A DNA stretch of 14,712 nucleotides from an uncultured Planctomycetaceae bacterium. GTDB lineage: Bacteria; Planctomycetota; Planctomycetia; Pirellulales; Lacipirellulaceae. Position 1 is the first letter of the stretch. Each line of letters opens with the position of its first letter. This document shows positions 7,042 through 14,605 of this stretch, piece by piece. The DNA is taken from contig CALMBE010000672.1 of assembly GCA_937860165.1 (NCBI GenBank), positions 1 through 14,712 on the forward strand, written 5' to 3'. Under the pieces are notes generated by a model. The model had not been told where the DNA came from and ran no database searches. It saw only the letters and a list, made by a program, of their open reading frames with translations. The position numbers and the translations under genes are program-made.

Positions 7042-7056
7042 TGGCACGCTACTTGC
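7042..7056 (+). promoter_or_regulatory. Sigma54 (-24/-12) promoter of the flgB operon
   Basis: TGGCACG, four bases (CTAC), then TTGC match the core sigma54 consensus completely. The invariant GG (7043-7044) and GC (7055-7056) are exactly ten bases apart. The start site would be near 7068, about 52 bases before the flgB ATG. It lies directly downstream of a sigma54 activator gene. Direct repeats of CTCGGATCG (7022-7030, 7031-7039) abut it on the upstream side. Confidence 0.88.
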
Positions 7057-7107
7057 GTGTGGAGAATGGTCACGAGTGGCCCACAAAGGATTGCCGAGGA
7101 GCAACTC

Positions 7108-7113
7108 AGGAGG
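7108..7113 (+). promoter_or_regulatory. Strong Shine-Dalgarno site fixing the flgB start
   Basis: AGGAGG lies six bases before ATG 7120. An in-frame GTG at 7057 lies upstream of the predicted transcription start near 7068 and has no such site, so the short form of FlgB is preferred. Confidence 0.8.
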
Positions 7114-7119
7114 ATAACG

Positions 7120-7554
7120 ATGCTTTCAAACATGTTCGATTCATCGACCTTGCCGCTCTTGGAGCAGGTGGTGAATTTCACCGAGTCACGCCACGGCGTG
7201 CTGGCAGGCAACATTGCGAACATCGACACTCCCGGGTACAAGTCGCGGGACTTGTCGGTGGAGAATTTTCAGTCTCGGCTGGAGGAAGCAATCTCGGCTC
7301 GCAAAGAGGCCGCGACATCGCCTACTTACGCCTTGAATGCCGAGCTGGCCGGGAAACCGACCGGCATCGGCAAGGAAAACTGGGACAAAGTCCGAGAGAC
7401 CTCGCAAGATATTTTGTTTCACGATGACCACGACGTGAATATAGAAACGCAAGTCACCGAAATCGCCAAGAACCAATCGCAACACAATCTGGCCCTGACG
7501 ATCATGAACGCCCAATTCCGACTGCTGCGGGCCGCTGTGACCGAACGGGTATAA
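7120..7554 (+). CDS. flgB: Flagellar proximal rod protein FlgB
   Basis: At 144 residues this is the usual FlgB length. The N-terminal rod motif reads LAGNIANIDTPGYKSRD (about residues 28-44), the NxANxxTPGY signature of rod proteins. The C-terminal helix, HNLALTIMNAQFRLLRAAV, packs against other axial proteins. FlgB is exported by the flagellar type III system and forms the rod segment next to the FliE/FliF base. It is the first gene of the sigma54-driven operon, with flgC 24 bases downstream. I see nothing unusual. Confidence 0.95.
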   Translation: MLSNMFDSSTLPLLEQVVNFTESRHGVLAGNIANIDTPGYKSRDLSVENFQSRLEEAISARKEAATSPTYALNAELAGKPTGIGKENWDKVRETSQDILFHDDHDVNIETQVTEIAKNQSQHNLALTIMNAQFRLLRAAVTERV

Positions 7555-7578
7555 CCCCACACATGGAGTAAACCAAAG

Positions 7579-7989
7579 ATGTTTAGCGCACTGGATGTGA
7601 GCACAAGTGGTTTGGTTGCCCAACGGACGCGGCTAAATGCAATTTCGTCGAACTTGGCAAACATTTCGACGACTCGCAACGAAGCCGGTGAGCCCGAGGC
7701 TTATCGGCCGCGGTTTGTGGTGTTTAAGACCGACGAAGGAATCACGACCAATGGTGGTGGCCAAGGGGTCACGGTCGACCGTGTGGAAGTGGACGACTCC
7801 GAGCCCAATTTGAAATACGAGCCCGGACATCCCGATGCCAATGCGGACGGTTATGTGGCGTATCCGAATATCGACATGACGACGGAATTTGTGGATGCGC
7901 TAGGTGCCTCGCGGGCCTACGAGGCGAACATCGGAGTGATCGAAGTAAGTAAAGACATGACTGCCCGAACGTTGCAGATTTTAGCCTGA
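7579..7989 (+). CDS. flgC: Flagellar proximal rod protein FlgC
   Basis: At 136 residues this is a normal FlgC length. It starts MFSALDVSTSGLVAQRTRLNAISSNLAN without its continuation, matching the FlgC N-terminal helix and ANI motif. Residues 82-102 read PGHPDANADGYVAYPNI, the signature seen in FlgC proteins, and the C-terminal helix carries SRAYEANIGVIEVSKDM. FlgC stacks on FlgB in the proximal rod and is exported without a cleaved signal. A GGAG is present about nine bases before the ATG. A 129-base gap separates it from fliE. Confidence 0.95.
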   Translation: MFSALDVSTSGLVAQRTRLNAISSNLANISTTRNEAGEPEAYRPRFVVFKTDEGITTNGGGQGVTVDRVEVDDSEPNLKYEPGHPDANADGYVAYPNIDMTTEFVDALGASRAYEANIGVIEVSKDMTARTLQILA

Positions 7990-8079
7990 GATACTTGGAA
8001 ACACGTTCCGGATAAGAATTAAATAGTTCTGACCCCTTTTTGAAAGGAAATGTTGTAGGGAAGACGAGACGCGATGTCA

Positions 8080-8095
8080 CGTTGGGGGGCCAACG
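8080..8095 (+). other. Hairpin in the flgC-fliE gap
   Basis: CGTTGG and CCAACG pair perfectly around a GGGG loop, 23 bases before the fliE ATG. No T-run follows, so it is not a typical intrinsic terminator. It could stabilise or mark a processing point in the polycistronic message. The rest of 7990-8118 has only a short CCTTT/AAAGG inverted repeat (8035-8047) and no gene. Confidence 0.3.
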
Positions 8096-8118
8096 CCGAC
8101 AACAGCCGAGAGTGAGCC

Positions 8119-8421
8119 ATGAGCACGATAACCCCCTCGCAATTGTTTGCCCAGAAGCTGCCGTCCCCCACGGCTGCTGCCCCGACCCAAGGTGACGGAG
8201 TCACGGCCTTCAAGGACATGCTGCTGGATTCGATTCGCGATGTGAATTCGATGCAGCAGCAAGCCGACCAGGCAGTAGAAACGCTGATGACCGGTGGGGA
8301 TGCCGATCCAGCCGAAGTGCTGACCGCAGTCCAAAAAGCCGACCTGGCCTTTCGGATGATGATGCAGATGCGAAACAAGATGATGCAGGTGTATCAAGAG
8401 GTGAGAGACATAAGAGTTTAG
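8119..8421 (+). CDS. fliE: Flagellar hook-basal body protein FliE
   Basis: At 100 residues this is a typical FliE. After a variable N-terminus, F-K-D-M-L-L-D-S-I (about 31-39) begins the conserved helix. The C-terminal half contains LTAVQKADLAFRMMMQMRNK followed by MMQVYQEV, the FliE signature. FliE joins the MS-ring (FliF) to the rod and is needed for export to proceed. A GAG-rich stretch upstream of ATG 8119 may serve as ribosome site. Its TAG stop overlaps a G-rich heptamer array, so the fliE-fliF junction is structured. Confidence 0.95.
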   Translation: MSTITPSQLFAQKLPSPTAAAPTQGDGVTAFKDMLLDSIRDVNSMQQQADQAVETLMTGGDADPAEVLTAVQKADLAFRMMMQMRNKMMQVYQEVRDIRV

Positions 8422-8445
8422 GGGACTGGGGACTGGGGACTGGGG
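8421..8445 (+). repeat. GGGGACT heptamer array / G-quadruplex motif
   Basis: Three exact GGGGACT units plus a final GGGG give four runs of four guanines with identical three-base loops (ACT). This is an ideal intramolecular G-quadruplex pattern, on the mRNA-sense strand. It starts on the last base of the fliE stop codon. It could slow ribosomes or polymerase, or protect the upstream message; folding is inferred from the pattern. Confidence 0.85.
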
Positions 8446-8475
8446 AAACCTCAAACCTCAATACTCAGCAACCCC

Positions 8476-8548
8476 ACTGACAACTGACAACTGACAACTG
8501 ACCACTGACCACTGACCACTGACCACTGACCACTGACCACTAGCCACT
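8476..8548. repeat. Heptanucleotide tandem array ACTGACM
   Basis: Three ACTGACA units (8476-8496), six ACTGACC units (8497-8538), one degenerate ACTAGCC and a final ACT form a period-seven array just before fliF. It resembles the short tandemly repeated heptamers known from filamentous cyanobacteria. Units are identical enough that slipped-strand length change is plausible. On the opposite strand it gives a spurious SGQWSVV-type peptide repeat. Confidence 0.92.
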
Positions 8549-8564
8549 TTACACAGGTCCACGG

Positions 8565-10265
8565 ATGGATTTTTTGAATCAAGCGATTGCTCAGGTACGG
8601 GAACTGTTTTTGTCGATGACTCCCGCCGCGCGGGTGACTGCCGTGCTGCTGGTGGCGGTGATCGGCGTGAGCTTGAGTTTTCTGGTGCAGCAACACAATG
8701 CTGGCCCCAGCGAATTTCTGTTCAACGGTGAGTTCCTGCCCCCCTCGGACGCGGATCGGATCGAGATGGCCATTGCTACGGCGGGGCTCAACGGCTGGGA
8801 GCGCGAGGGGAATCGCATCAAGGTGCCCAGTGGCCAGAAGGCCCAATATCTGGCTGCCGTGGCGAAAGAAGGGGCGTTGCCGCCGAATTTTCACTCCTTA
8901 CTCGAAAAAGCTTTGGACTTGGGGCCGTTCGTCGATGACAAGACGCGCCGCGAGCGGCTCAAGGCCGCCCGCGAGCAACAACTTTCGATGATCATCCGCG
9001 CGATGGATGGCATCGAAGACGCCAAGGTGATTTACGATGTGCTCGAACCACGCGGCATGTCGCAGAAGGGGCACGCTAGTGCGACCGTGAGTGTCCGCCC
9101 TCGGCCAGGGGAGGCCTTGGATGGGAAACTTTCGAAAATGATTGCCAAGGCCGTCGCGGGTGCGATTGCGAATCTCAAGCCCGAGGATGTCGTGGTGGTG
9201 AATCTGGGCGAGGGGAGTTCGTACTCGGGCGATGTCACGGCCGAGTCGTTCGATACGCCTTACTTTCAGCATCGCGTGGCTTATGAAAGTCACATGCGGC
9301 AGAACGTCGAAAAACTGTTGTCTTTCATTCCGGGGGTCCACGTGGAAGTGACCGCGGAATTGAGCCACGCCCTCACGAAAGAATCTCGCATTATTGCCAA
9401 CGCCGATGGTGAACCGACCGCCCTGCGGGAAAGCAATCAAGAAAAGACCTCAGAAACGCAGCACATCAACAATGGTGGCCGCCCCGGTCTGGTCGCCCAA
9501 GGGCCCGGTCGTGGCAACGAAGCTCCCACGGAAGTAACCGTGAAGAATACCGAAGGGGACACGACTTCCGAATCGAACTACTTTGTTCCCACGAAGGATG
9601 AATTGGTGACCGAAGCGGGTTTGATTCCCGAGAATGTGCGGGTCGCCGTGGCCGTGCCGATGAATTATTTGATCCAAATCTATCGGGAGCAGCAGCGTCG
9701 ACGGGGCGAAGACCCCACGCAACCTTTGCCGAAAGACCTCAGCACAACGCTCGAAGTGTATCGCACGGAGGTGACCCAACAGATCACTGGCGTGGTCGAG
9801 ACATTGCTTCCCAAGGAACTGACGCAAAACAATTATTCGGACGTAAAAATTTCGTTTTTCGAGAGTATCACGCCCGAAGCGATTGAACCGATCCCCACCA
9901 GCAGCAAGGCCTTGGCGTGGGCGAGCGAGAACTTCAACACACTGACCATGGCCGGCGTGGCGCTGGTGGGACTGGTGATGTTGCGATCGCTGGTGAAGGC
10001 GATTCCCCCCGCAGATCCGCTGAATTCGTCCGCAGCGCCTTTACTGTCGCTGAGCATGCCGGGAGGTTCTGAGGAAGAGGCCGCCCGTGGAGGCGGGGGT
10101 AGTGGTGGCGGGGGTGGCGGCGAGCCGGAAATCGACGCCGCGGGCCGACCCCGCTTGAAACTCAAGAAAGGCAATAGCCTCAAAGACGAGCTCACGAGCA
10201 TCGTGAAAGAAGATCCCGATGCCGCCGCTGATATCCTTCGTAACTGGATAGCGAACGCAAGTTGA
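8565..10265 (+). CDS. fliF: Flagellar MS-ring protein FliF
   Basis: At 566 residues this is a full-length FliF. One membrane segment lies at about 23-41 and a second at about 460-478, with the periplasmic ring-building region between them. The segment DLGPFVDDKTRRERLKAAREQQ without its flanks, followed by IIRAMDGIEDAKV, is the YscJ/FliF domain; SVRPRPGEAL and a second ring domain follow. FliF forms the MS-ring in the inner membrane, around the export gate. The cytoplasmic tail contains a Gly-rich linker (509-519) and ends in KEDPDAAADILRNWI, which matches the FliG-binding end of FliF proteins. The start is ATG 8565 with only a weak AGG upstream, next to the heptamer array. FliG follows after 17 bases, or overlaps if its TTG start is used. 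Confidence 0.95.
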   Translation: MDFLNQAIAQVRELFLSMTPAARVTAVLLVAVIGVSLSFLVQQHNAGPSEFLFNGEFLPPSDADRIEMAIATAGLNGWEREGNRIKVPSGQKAQYLAAVAKEGALPPNFHSLLEKALDLGPFVDDKTRRERLKAAREQQLSMIIRAMDGIEDAKVIYDVLEPRGMSQKGHASATVSVRPRPGEALDGKLSKMIAKAVAGAIANLKPEDVVVVNLGEGSSYSGDVTAESFDTPYFQHRVAYESHMRQNVEKLLSFIPGVHVEVTAELSHALTKESRIIANADGEPTALRESNQEKTSETQHINNGGRPGLVAQGPGRGNEAPTEVTVKNTEGDTTSESNYFVPTKDELVTEAGLIPENVRVAVAVPMNYLIQIYREQQRRRGEDPTQPLPKDLSTTLEVYRTEVTQQITGVVETLLPKELTQNNYSDVKISFFESITPEAIEPIPTSSKALAWASENFNTLTMAGVALVGLVMLRSLVKAIPPADPLNSSAAPLLSLSMPGGSEEEAARGGGGSGGGGGGEPEIDAAGRPRLKLKKGNSLKDELTSIVKEDPDAAADILRNWIANAS

Positions 10266-10282
10266 AAGATCGAGTCCCTAGT

Positions 10283-11389
10283 ATGAATTCTAATCCTTCG
10301 CCCGATAACTCGCTCCGCAAAGTAGCCATTCTGGTTGCCAGTCTTGATGAAGATTGGGGCAACCGGGTGCTGGCCAGTTTACTGCCGAGCCAAGCCCGCC
10401 AAGTGCGCCAGTTAGTATCGCAATTGGGCGAAATCGATCCCGAGGAACAGAACACCATCGTCACCGAGTTTCGGCACACGCTAGCGCAGCCAGCCAAGCC
10501 CGCAGTGAAGGGTGTCGAACTGGACGCCTCGCTCGTGGACCGGATTGATCGGAACGATTATCCTCAATTCCTACCTGAGCGAAAGCCAGGATTGCTGGCA
10601 CTGTCGGAGGCCGACAGCGATTTCATCGTCGAGATGTTGCGGCATGAGCATCCGCAGACGATTGCCTTGGTCGTATCGCGGTTGGAGTCGCAACAAGGTG
10701 CAGATGTGCTGGGTCACTTTTCGCAGGAACTGCAGGCCGACATTGTATTGCGCTTGGCGGACCTCGATTCGATCGACGCCCAGGCGGTGGAAATCGTCGA
10801 GAAGCAGGTGGCCCAGTGGATCGACCAGCAACGCCAACGGAAGCAGCGGATGGCTGCCGGGATGGAACTGGTCGAGAAGATTCTGGGGCGTACCCCACAC
10901 GATCAACGCGAGGCACTGGTTGCCCGCTTCCAGCAAACCCATCCAGACCTGGCGGGGCGTTTATCACCCCGGCGCTCGGTTGCGGAGCCAGCCAAGAAAG
11001 TCTCACCGGCAGCCTTGGGGCATTCTTCGCAACGAGCAATCTATTCCAGGCCCGCCGAACTTCGAATACCCCCCGTCCACCGCACAGAGCCCTTGCCACA
11101 ACGGCCAGCGAACCGGTTCGCTCACCTGTCGAGCGCAGAATGTTTGACGGCGCTCGAACGGCTAGACCGCACGATGTTGCAAACCGTGTTGTCCCGGTGC
11201 GAAGCGCGGCAGGTGAATCTGGCGCTCGCGGGGGCGAGTGACAAATTATTGAATCGAGTACTCAGCGGGGTTTCGCGGCGCGAAGCGCAACTGTTCCGCC
11301 GCAGCTTGCGCGAGCAAGGACCGATTCGCCTCGACGACATCTTGAGCGCCCAACAGCAACTTCTGCAAACCGCTGCCGAGCTACTTTAA
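10283..11389 (+). CDS. fliG: Flagellar motor switch protein FliG
   Basis: This 368-residue form has the three-domain FliG layout. The N-terminal domain (about 10-75) begins LRKVAILVASLDEDW. The middle domain carries EHPQT (122-126), the conserved patch that contacts FliM. The C-terminal domain (about 285-365) has the charged helix SRREAQLFRRSLREQGPIRL that contacts the stator in characterised motors. A Pro/Arg-rich linker at about 225-275 joins middle and C-terminal domains and looks longer than usual. FliG sits on the cytoplasmic face of the MS-ring and generates torque with FliM, FliN and the stator. I chose ATG 10283; an in-frame TTG at 10262 overlaps the fliF stop and would add seven residues. 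Neither has a clear ribosome site. The family is sure, the start is not. Confidence 0.9.
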   Translation: MNSNPSPDNSLRKVAILVASLDEDWGNRVLASLLPSQARQVRQLVSQLGEIDPEEQNTIVTEFRHTLAQPAKPAVKGVELDASLVDRIDRNDYPQFLPERKPGLLALSEADSDFIVEMLRHEHPQTIALVVSRLESQQGADVLGHFSQELQADIVLRLADLDSIDAQAVEIVEKQVAQWIDQQRQRKQRMAAGMELVEKILGRTPHDQREALVARFQQTHPDLAGRLSPRRSVAEPAKKVSPAALGHSSQRAIYSRPAELRIPPVHRTEPLPQRPANRFAHLSSAECLTALERLDRTMLQTVLSRCEARQVNLALAGASDKLLNRVLSGVSRREAQLFRRSLREQGPIRLDDILSAQQQLLQTAAELL

Positions 11390-11407
11390 CCGACGATTGA
11401 TTTCCCC

Positions 11408-12076
11408 ATGGCCACGATTATCAAAAACGAATCGCACATGTATCCCTCGGGGACACCCACGAGGCAAGTGGCGTTCGACTTGAATGATTTGACGTATCAA
11501 GCCAACGACTACCTGGGACATGTCCGCAGCGAAGCGGCGAAGATCGTGCAACAAGCTAAGGAAGAAGCCGCCAAGGTTCAGGCCCGGGCAGAACAGGCGG
11601 GTCGCAAAGCAGCCGAGGAAGCTATCGAACGGATTCTCGATGAGAAAGTGTCCGCGCAGATGAGAACTCTCCTCCCCGCCTTGGAAGGGGCCGTGTCGCA
11701 GATCACCGATTCGCGCTCGAGTTGGCAACAACACTGGGAAGAGTGTGTCGTGGGGCTAGCGTGTGCCATTGCCGGTCGAATCGTGCGCCGCGAGCTTCAG
11801 CAACGACCGGAGATTTCGCTGGATTGGATTCGTGAATCCTTGGAACTCACCAGCGGGTCGGCCGAGATTACCCTGCGCCTGAACCCGACGGACCTCGCCA
11901 CCTTGCGCGGCGAAGTCGACCGACTGGTCGGGGTGGTGCGCCGATCGGCCCCGACGCGAATCCTCGCCGATGAATCCATTTCGCCCGGAGGCTGCCGGGT
12001 GGAAACCGAATTTGGCAGTGTCGATCAACAATTAGAAACCCAACTCGAACGCATCCGCGAAGAACTTCGCGGCTAA
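11408..12076 (+). CDS. fliH: Flagellar export apparatus regulator FliH
   Basis: This 222-residue protein matches the FliH/YscL stator-like family. A variable N-terminus is followed by a long Ala/Glu/Lys coiled coil (about 38-80). The C-terminal domain reads ALACAIAGRIVRREL-like (GLACAIAGRIVRRELQQ here) and then LRLNPTDLATL and the SPGGCRVETEFGSVD block that closes most FliH proteins. FliH binds the ATPase FliI, holds it in check and tethers it to the export gate and C-ring. It lies 18 bases after fliG and 20 bases before fliI, in the standard order. Confidence 0.92.
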   Translation: MATIIKNESHMYPSGTPTRQVAFDLNDLTYQANDYLGHVRSEAAKIVQQAKEEAAKVQARAEQAGRKAAEEAIERILDEKVSAQMRTLLPALEGAVSQITDSRSSWQQHWEECVVGLACAIAGRIVRRELQQRPEISLDWIRESLELTSGSAEITLRLNPTDLATLRGEVDRLVGVVRRSAPTRILADESISPGGCRVETEFGSVDQQLETQLERIREELRG

Positions 12077-12096
12077 GTCGCAATCAATAACTTCCC

Positions 12097-13443
12097 ATGA
12101 CCACTCAATACGACCAAGTACTCGATTCCGCCATGGTTGCCGGCCTCACCGGCAGTGTGGTGCAAACGATTGGTTTGACCGCTGCGGTGGCCGACTTCCC
12201 GGCACCAGTGGGGGCGTTGGTTTCGCTCTTAAAGCAATCGGGTGAGCGGGTCGAAGCGGAAGTGATTGGGTTCCGAGACAAACATACTCTGGTGATGCCA
12301 TTGAGCAGTCTGACCGGAATTCGCCGGGGGAGTCCGGTGCGATTGATGCGGACTTCGCGGACATTGCGAGTAGGGCCAGCGCTCTTGGGTCGTGTGATCG
12401 ACGCCCGAGGCCAAGCCTTGGATGGTCGCCCTCAGCCGATGCTCGAGGAACGTCGCCCGCTTCAGGGTTCGCACATTTCAGCGACCGACCGGCCACGGAT
12501 CGATACCCCCCTGGCGACTGGCGTGCGTGCGATCGATGGCCTGCTGTGCTGCGGGCGGGGCCAACGCCTGGGAATCATGGCCGGATCGGGGGTCGGCAAA
12601 AGCGTGCTCATGGGCATGATGAGTCGCTACACCGAGGCCGATGTCACGGTGATTGGGCTGATCGGCGAACGTGGTCGAGAGGTGAACGAATTTGTCGAAC
12701 GCGAACTGGGCCCGGCGGGACTGGCGCGAAGTGTCGTGGTGGTGGCCACGAGCGACGACCCGGCGATCTTGCGCGTGCAAGCAGCGTACACGGCGACTAC
12801 GGTTGCGGAGTATTTCCGCGATGCCGGGAAGAATGTGTTGTTGATTATGGATTCGGTAACCCGGTTCGCGCTCGCGCAGCGGGAGATTGGATTGTCGGCG
12901 GGCGAACCTCCGACGACTCGAGGATTTCCCCCTTCGGTGTTTAGTTTGCTCCCCAAGTTGGTCGAGCGGGCTGGTCGCACGCGGACCGGCAGTATCACCG
13001 CTTTCTATTCGGTGTTGGTCGAGGGGGACGACGAAAACGAACCGGTGGCCGACACCGTGCGAGGCCTGTTGGATGGGCACGTTTGGCTGTCGCGGCGACT
13101 GGCGGAGCGGGGGCACTTTCCCGCAATCGATGTCCTGCGAAGCATCAGCCGACTGATGAGCGACATTTCCTCGAATCATCATCGGGCCGCGGCCCAGATG
13201 CTGCGGCGGATGTTGTCGGTGCTGCAAGAAAACGAGGACTTGCTCACCATCGGGGCCTACCGCAAGGGAAACAATCGCGAGCTCGACACGGCAGTCGCGA
13301 TCAAACAAGAGATTCATAAATTTCTACGGCAAGCCGTGGAAGACCGGCCGGTCCAACCAGAAGTGCTGACCGCCGTGCAAAAGATTGCCCAGCAGTGTGC
13401 CGCACTGTTACAAGCGACAACCGCTTCCCCCCAACCCGTTTGA
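12097..13443 (+). CDS. fliI: Flagellar type III export ATPase FliI
   Basis: At 448 residues this is a normal FliI. After a beta-barrel-like N-terminal domain (about 20-95) comes RVIDARGQALDG, then Walker A GSGVGKS (163-169, Lys168) and a Walker B ending in Asp252 (LLIMDSVTRFALAQREI). The GLSAGEPPTTRGFPPSVFS segment without flanks and the DENEPVADTVRGLLDGH segment are typical of FliI rather than of F1-ATPase beta subunits. It hydrolyses ATP as a hexamer below the export gate to help load and unfold substrates, with FliH and FliJ as partners. It lies between fliH and fliJ with short gaps. No key residue is missing. Confidence 0.96.
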   Translation: MTTQYDQVLDSAMVAGLTGSVVQTIGLTAAVADFPAPVGALVSLLKQSGERVEAEVIGFRDKHTLVMPLSSLTGIRRGSPVRLMRTSRTLRVGPALLGRVIDARGQALDGRPQPMLEERRPLQGSHISATDRPRIDTPLATGVRAIDGLLCCGRGQRLGIMAGSGVGKSVLMGMMSRYTEADVTVIGLIGERGREVNEFVERELGPAGLARSVVVVATSDDPAILRVQAAYTATTVAEYFRDAGKNVLLIMDSVTRFALAQREIGLSAGEPPTTRGFPPSVFSLLPKLVERAGRTRTGSITAFYSVLVEGDDENEPVADTVRGLLDGHVWLSRRLAERGHFPAIDVLRSISRLMSDISSNHHRAAAQMLRRMLSVLQENEDLLTIGAYRKGNNRELDTAVAIKQEIHKFLRQAVEDRPVQPEVLTAVQKIAQQCAALLQATTASPQPV

Positions 13444-13456
13444 CTAGCAGACTCCC

Positions 13457-13915
13457 ATGGCTAAATATCGTTTTCGACTGGCGACGCTGCAACGACTCCG
13501 CGAAATCCATCGCGACGAATTGCGCTCGAAACTTGCCGAAGCGATCCAAGCGCAGGAAGTGCTGGACCAGCAATTGGTGGAAGTTGGCAATGAGTTAGAT
13601 CGCCTGCAAACCGCGCGACGGGAAGCCGTTGCCGGGGGCCGCACGGACATCAACCAACTGTTGGCCTCGCAGCGTTATCACCAAGTGTTGTTGGCACAAC
13701 AAGCCACCATGACGGAACAGGCCCGGTTGCTGGCCTTGGAAGCCGAACGTCGCCGCCAGAATGTGGTCGAGGCAGATCAGGAGGTCCGAGTTCTCGAACG
13801 GCTGCACGAGCGTCAGGTCGCCAGCTTCCGCCAAGAGGAACTGCGTCGGGAAATGAAGGTGCTCGACGAAGTCGCGGCACGTCGTCGTGGAGGTGAAACC
13901 GTATGGGCGCATTGA
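13457..13915 (+). CDS. fliJ: Flagellar export protein FliJ
   Basis: This 152-residue protein begins MAKYRFRLATLQRLREIHRDE, the typical FliJ start (F-x-L-x-x-L-L/Q-x-L-R). The rest is predicted as two long antiparallel coiled-coil helices with a break near Gly60-Gly61 (AVAGGRTDINQ). FliJ works like the central stalk of a rotary ATPase inside the FliI ring and recycles chaperones. It lies 13 bases after fliI and overlaps the next gene by 13 bases. Sequence identity in this family is low, but position and pattern agree. Confidence 0.9.
   Translation: MAKYRFRLATLQRLREIHRDELRSKLAEAIQAQEVLDQQLVEVGNELDRLQTARREAVAGGRTDINQLLASQRYHQVLLAQQATMTEQARLLALEAERRRQNVVEADQEVRVLERLHERQVASFRQEELRREMKVLDEVAARRRGGETVWAH
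13889..13896 (+). promoter_or_regulatory. Strong ribosome site inside fliJ for the MotE-like gene
   Basis: GGAGGTGA within the fliJ coding sequence lies six bases before ATG 13903. It fixes the start of the next gene and supports translation of the overlapping pair at matched levels. Confidence 0.75.
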
Positions 13916-14601
13916 TTCGCTTGCTGTTTCCCTTGATCGGTTTTTTCTGCACGGCCACCGTGATTACCGCCGTGGGGTTTTACGGTTACTTACGTCAGGG
14001 AGGAACGCTGGACGACGAAAAGATGTTTCGCATCATGGCGTTGCTGCACGATGTGGACCTGGAGAAAGTCGCCGAGAAACAAAGTGCAGCGGAACCCGAT
14101 GTTCCCCCCGAGGAGGTTTCGGTCGAGCAGCGGCAAAACCACTTGCAAGTCTCTACAATCTTGCTCCAGGCCAAGAGTGACGATCTGGATAACCAATTGC
14201 AAGAGTTTGAAACCCGATTTCGCCAACTGAGTACCGAGACCAGCCGTTACCAAGGCTACAAGCAGGAAGTAGAAAAGTTTCTAGAAAAGGCGAAAGCCGA
14301 TGCCGAGGTCGAAGGTTTGGTTGCCGTGGGGACTCAATTGCAGAACATGATTCCCAAAAAGCAAACTAAACCGCTCTTGATCGAAATGATCAAGGAAGGC
14401 CGCATGGACCAGGTGATTCAATTGTTGAATAGGATGCCGGCCAAGAAACGTAGCGACATCCTCAAGACCTTTGACACCAAAGAAGATTTGGACATGTTGG
14501 CCAAAATTCAAAAGCAGATGCTTTCGGGCGATCCGGTCGTGCCGTTCGTCGAAAGCCAATTGGAAGAACTCAATAAGCTCAAGGAGCAAGAAAGCCTCTA
14601 G
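13903..14601 (+). CDS. MotE/YlxF-like membrane-anchored flagellar protein
   Basis: This 232-residue protein has an N-terminal membrane segment (about 5-29), a linker with acidic and Pro residues (about 58-72), a coiled coil (about 80-145) and a C-terminal block reading LIEMIKEGRMDQVIQLLNRMPAKKRSDIL without its flanks. That block resembles the MgtE N-terminal superhelical repeat, as in MotE proteins. In Bacillus, ylxF occupies the same slot between fliJ and fliK, and in epsilon-proteobacteria MotE chaperones the stator partner MotC. The bulk is probably periplasmic. A strong ribosome site lies inside fliJ, with which it overlaps. The domain layout and position support the call; the exact role here is inferred. 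The BIME-like repeat starts soon after its stop. Confidence 0.7.
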   Translation: MGALIRLLFPLIGFFCTATVITAVGFYGYLRQGGTLDDEKMFRIMALLHDVDLEKVAEKQSAAEPDVPPEEVSVEQRQNHLQVSTILLQAKSDDLDNQLQEFETRFRQLSTETSRYQGYKQEVEKFLEKAKADAEVEGLVAVGTQLQNMIPKKQTKPLLIEMIKEGRMDQVIQLLNRMPAKKRSDILKTFDTKEDLDMLAKIQKQMLSGDPVVPFVESQLEELNKLKEQESL

Positions 14602-14605
14602 TGCC

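Noticed and set aside
8035..8047. CCTTT/AAAGG hairpin near a T-run as terminator after flgC
   Set aside because: A five-base stem with a three-base loop and no T-run on its 3' side is too weak; it would also cut the operon.
8421..8548. Possible CRISPR array
   Set aside because: The repeat unit is seven bases with no spacers; it is a tandem array, not repeat-spacer.
8451..8894. - strand frame encoding repeated SGQWSVV peptides
   Set aside because: The peptide repeat is a by-product of the heptamer array (7 x 3 bases); the remainder is antisense to fliF.
12478..13317. 279-codon open frame on the - strand
   Set aside because: Antisense to the strongly conserved fliI; Arg/His-rich translation without domains.
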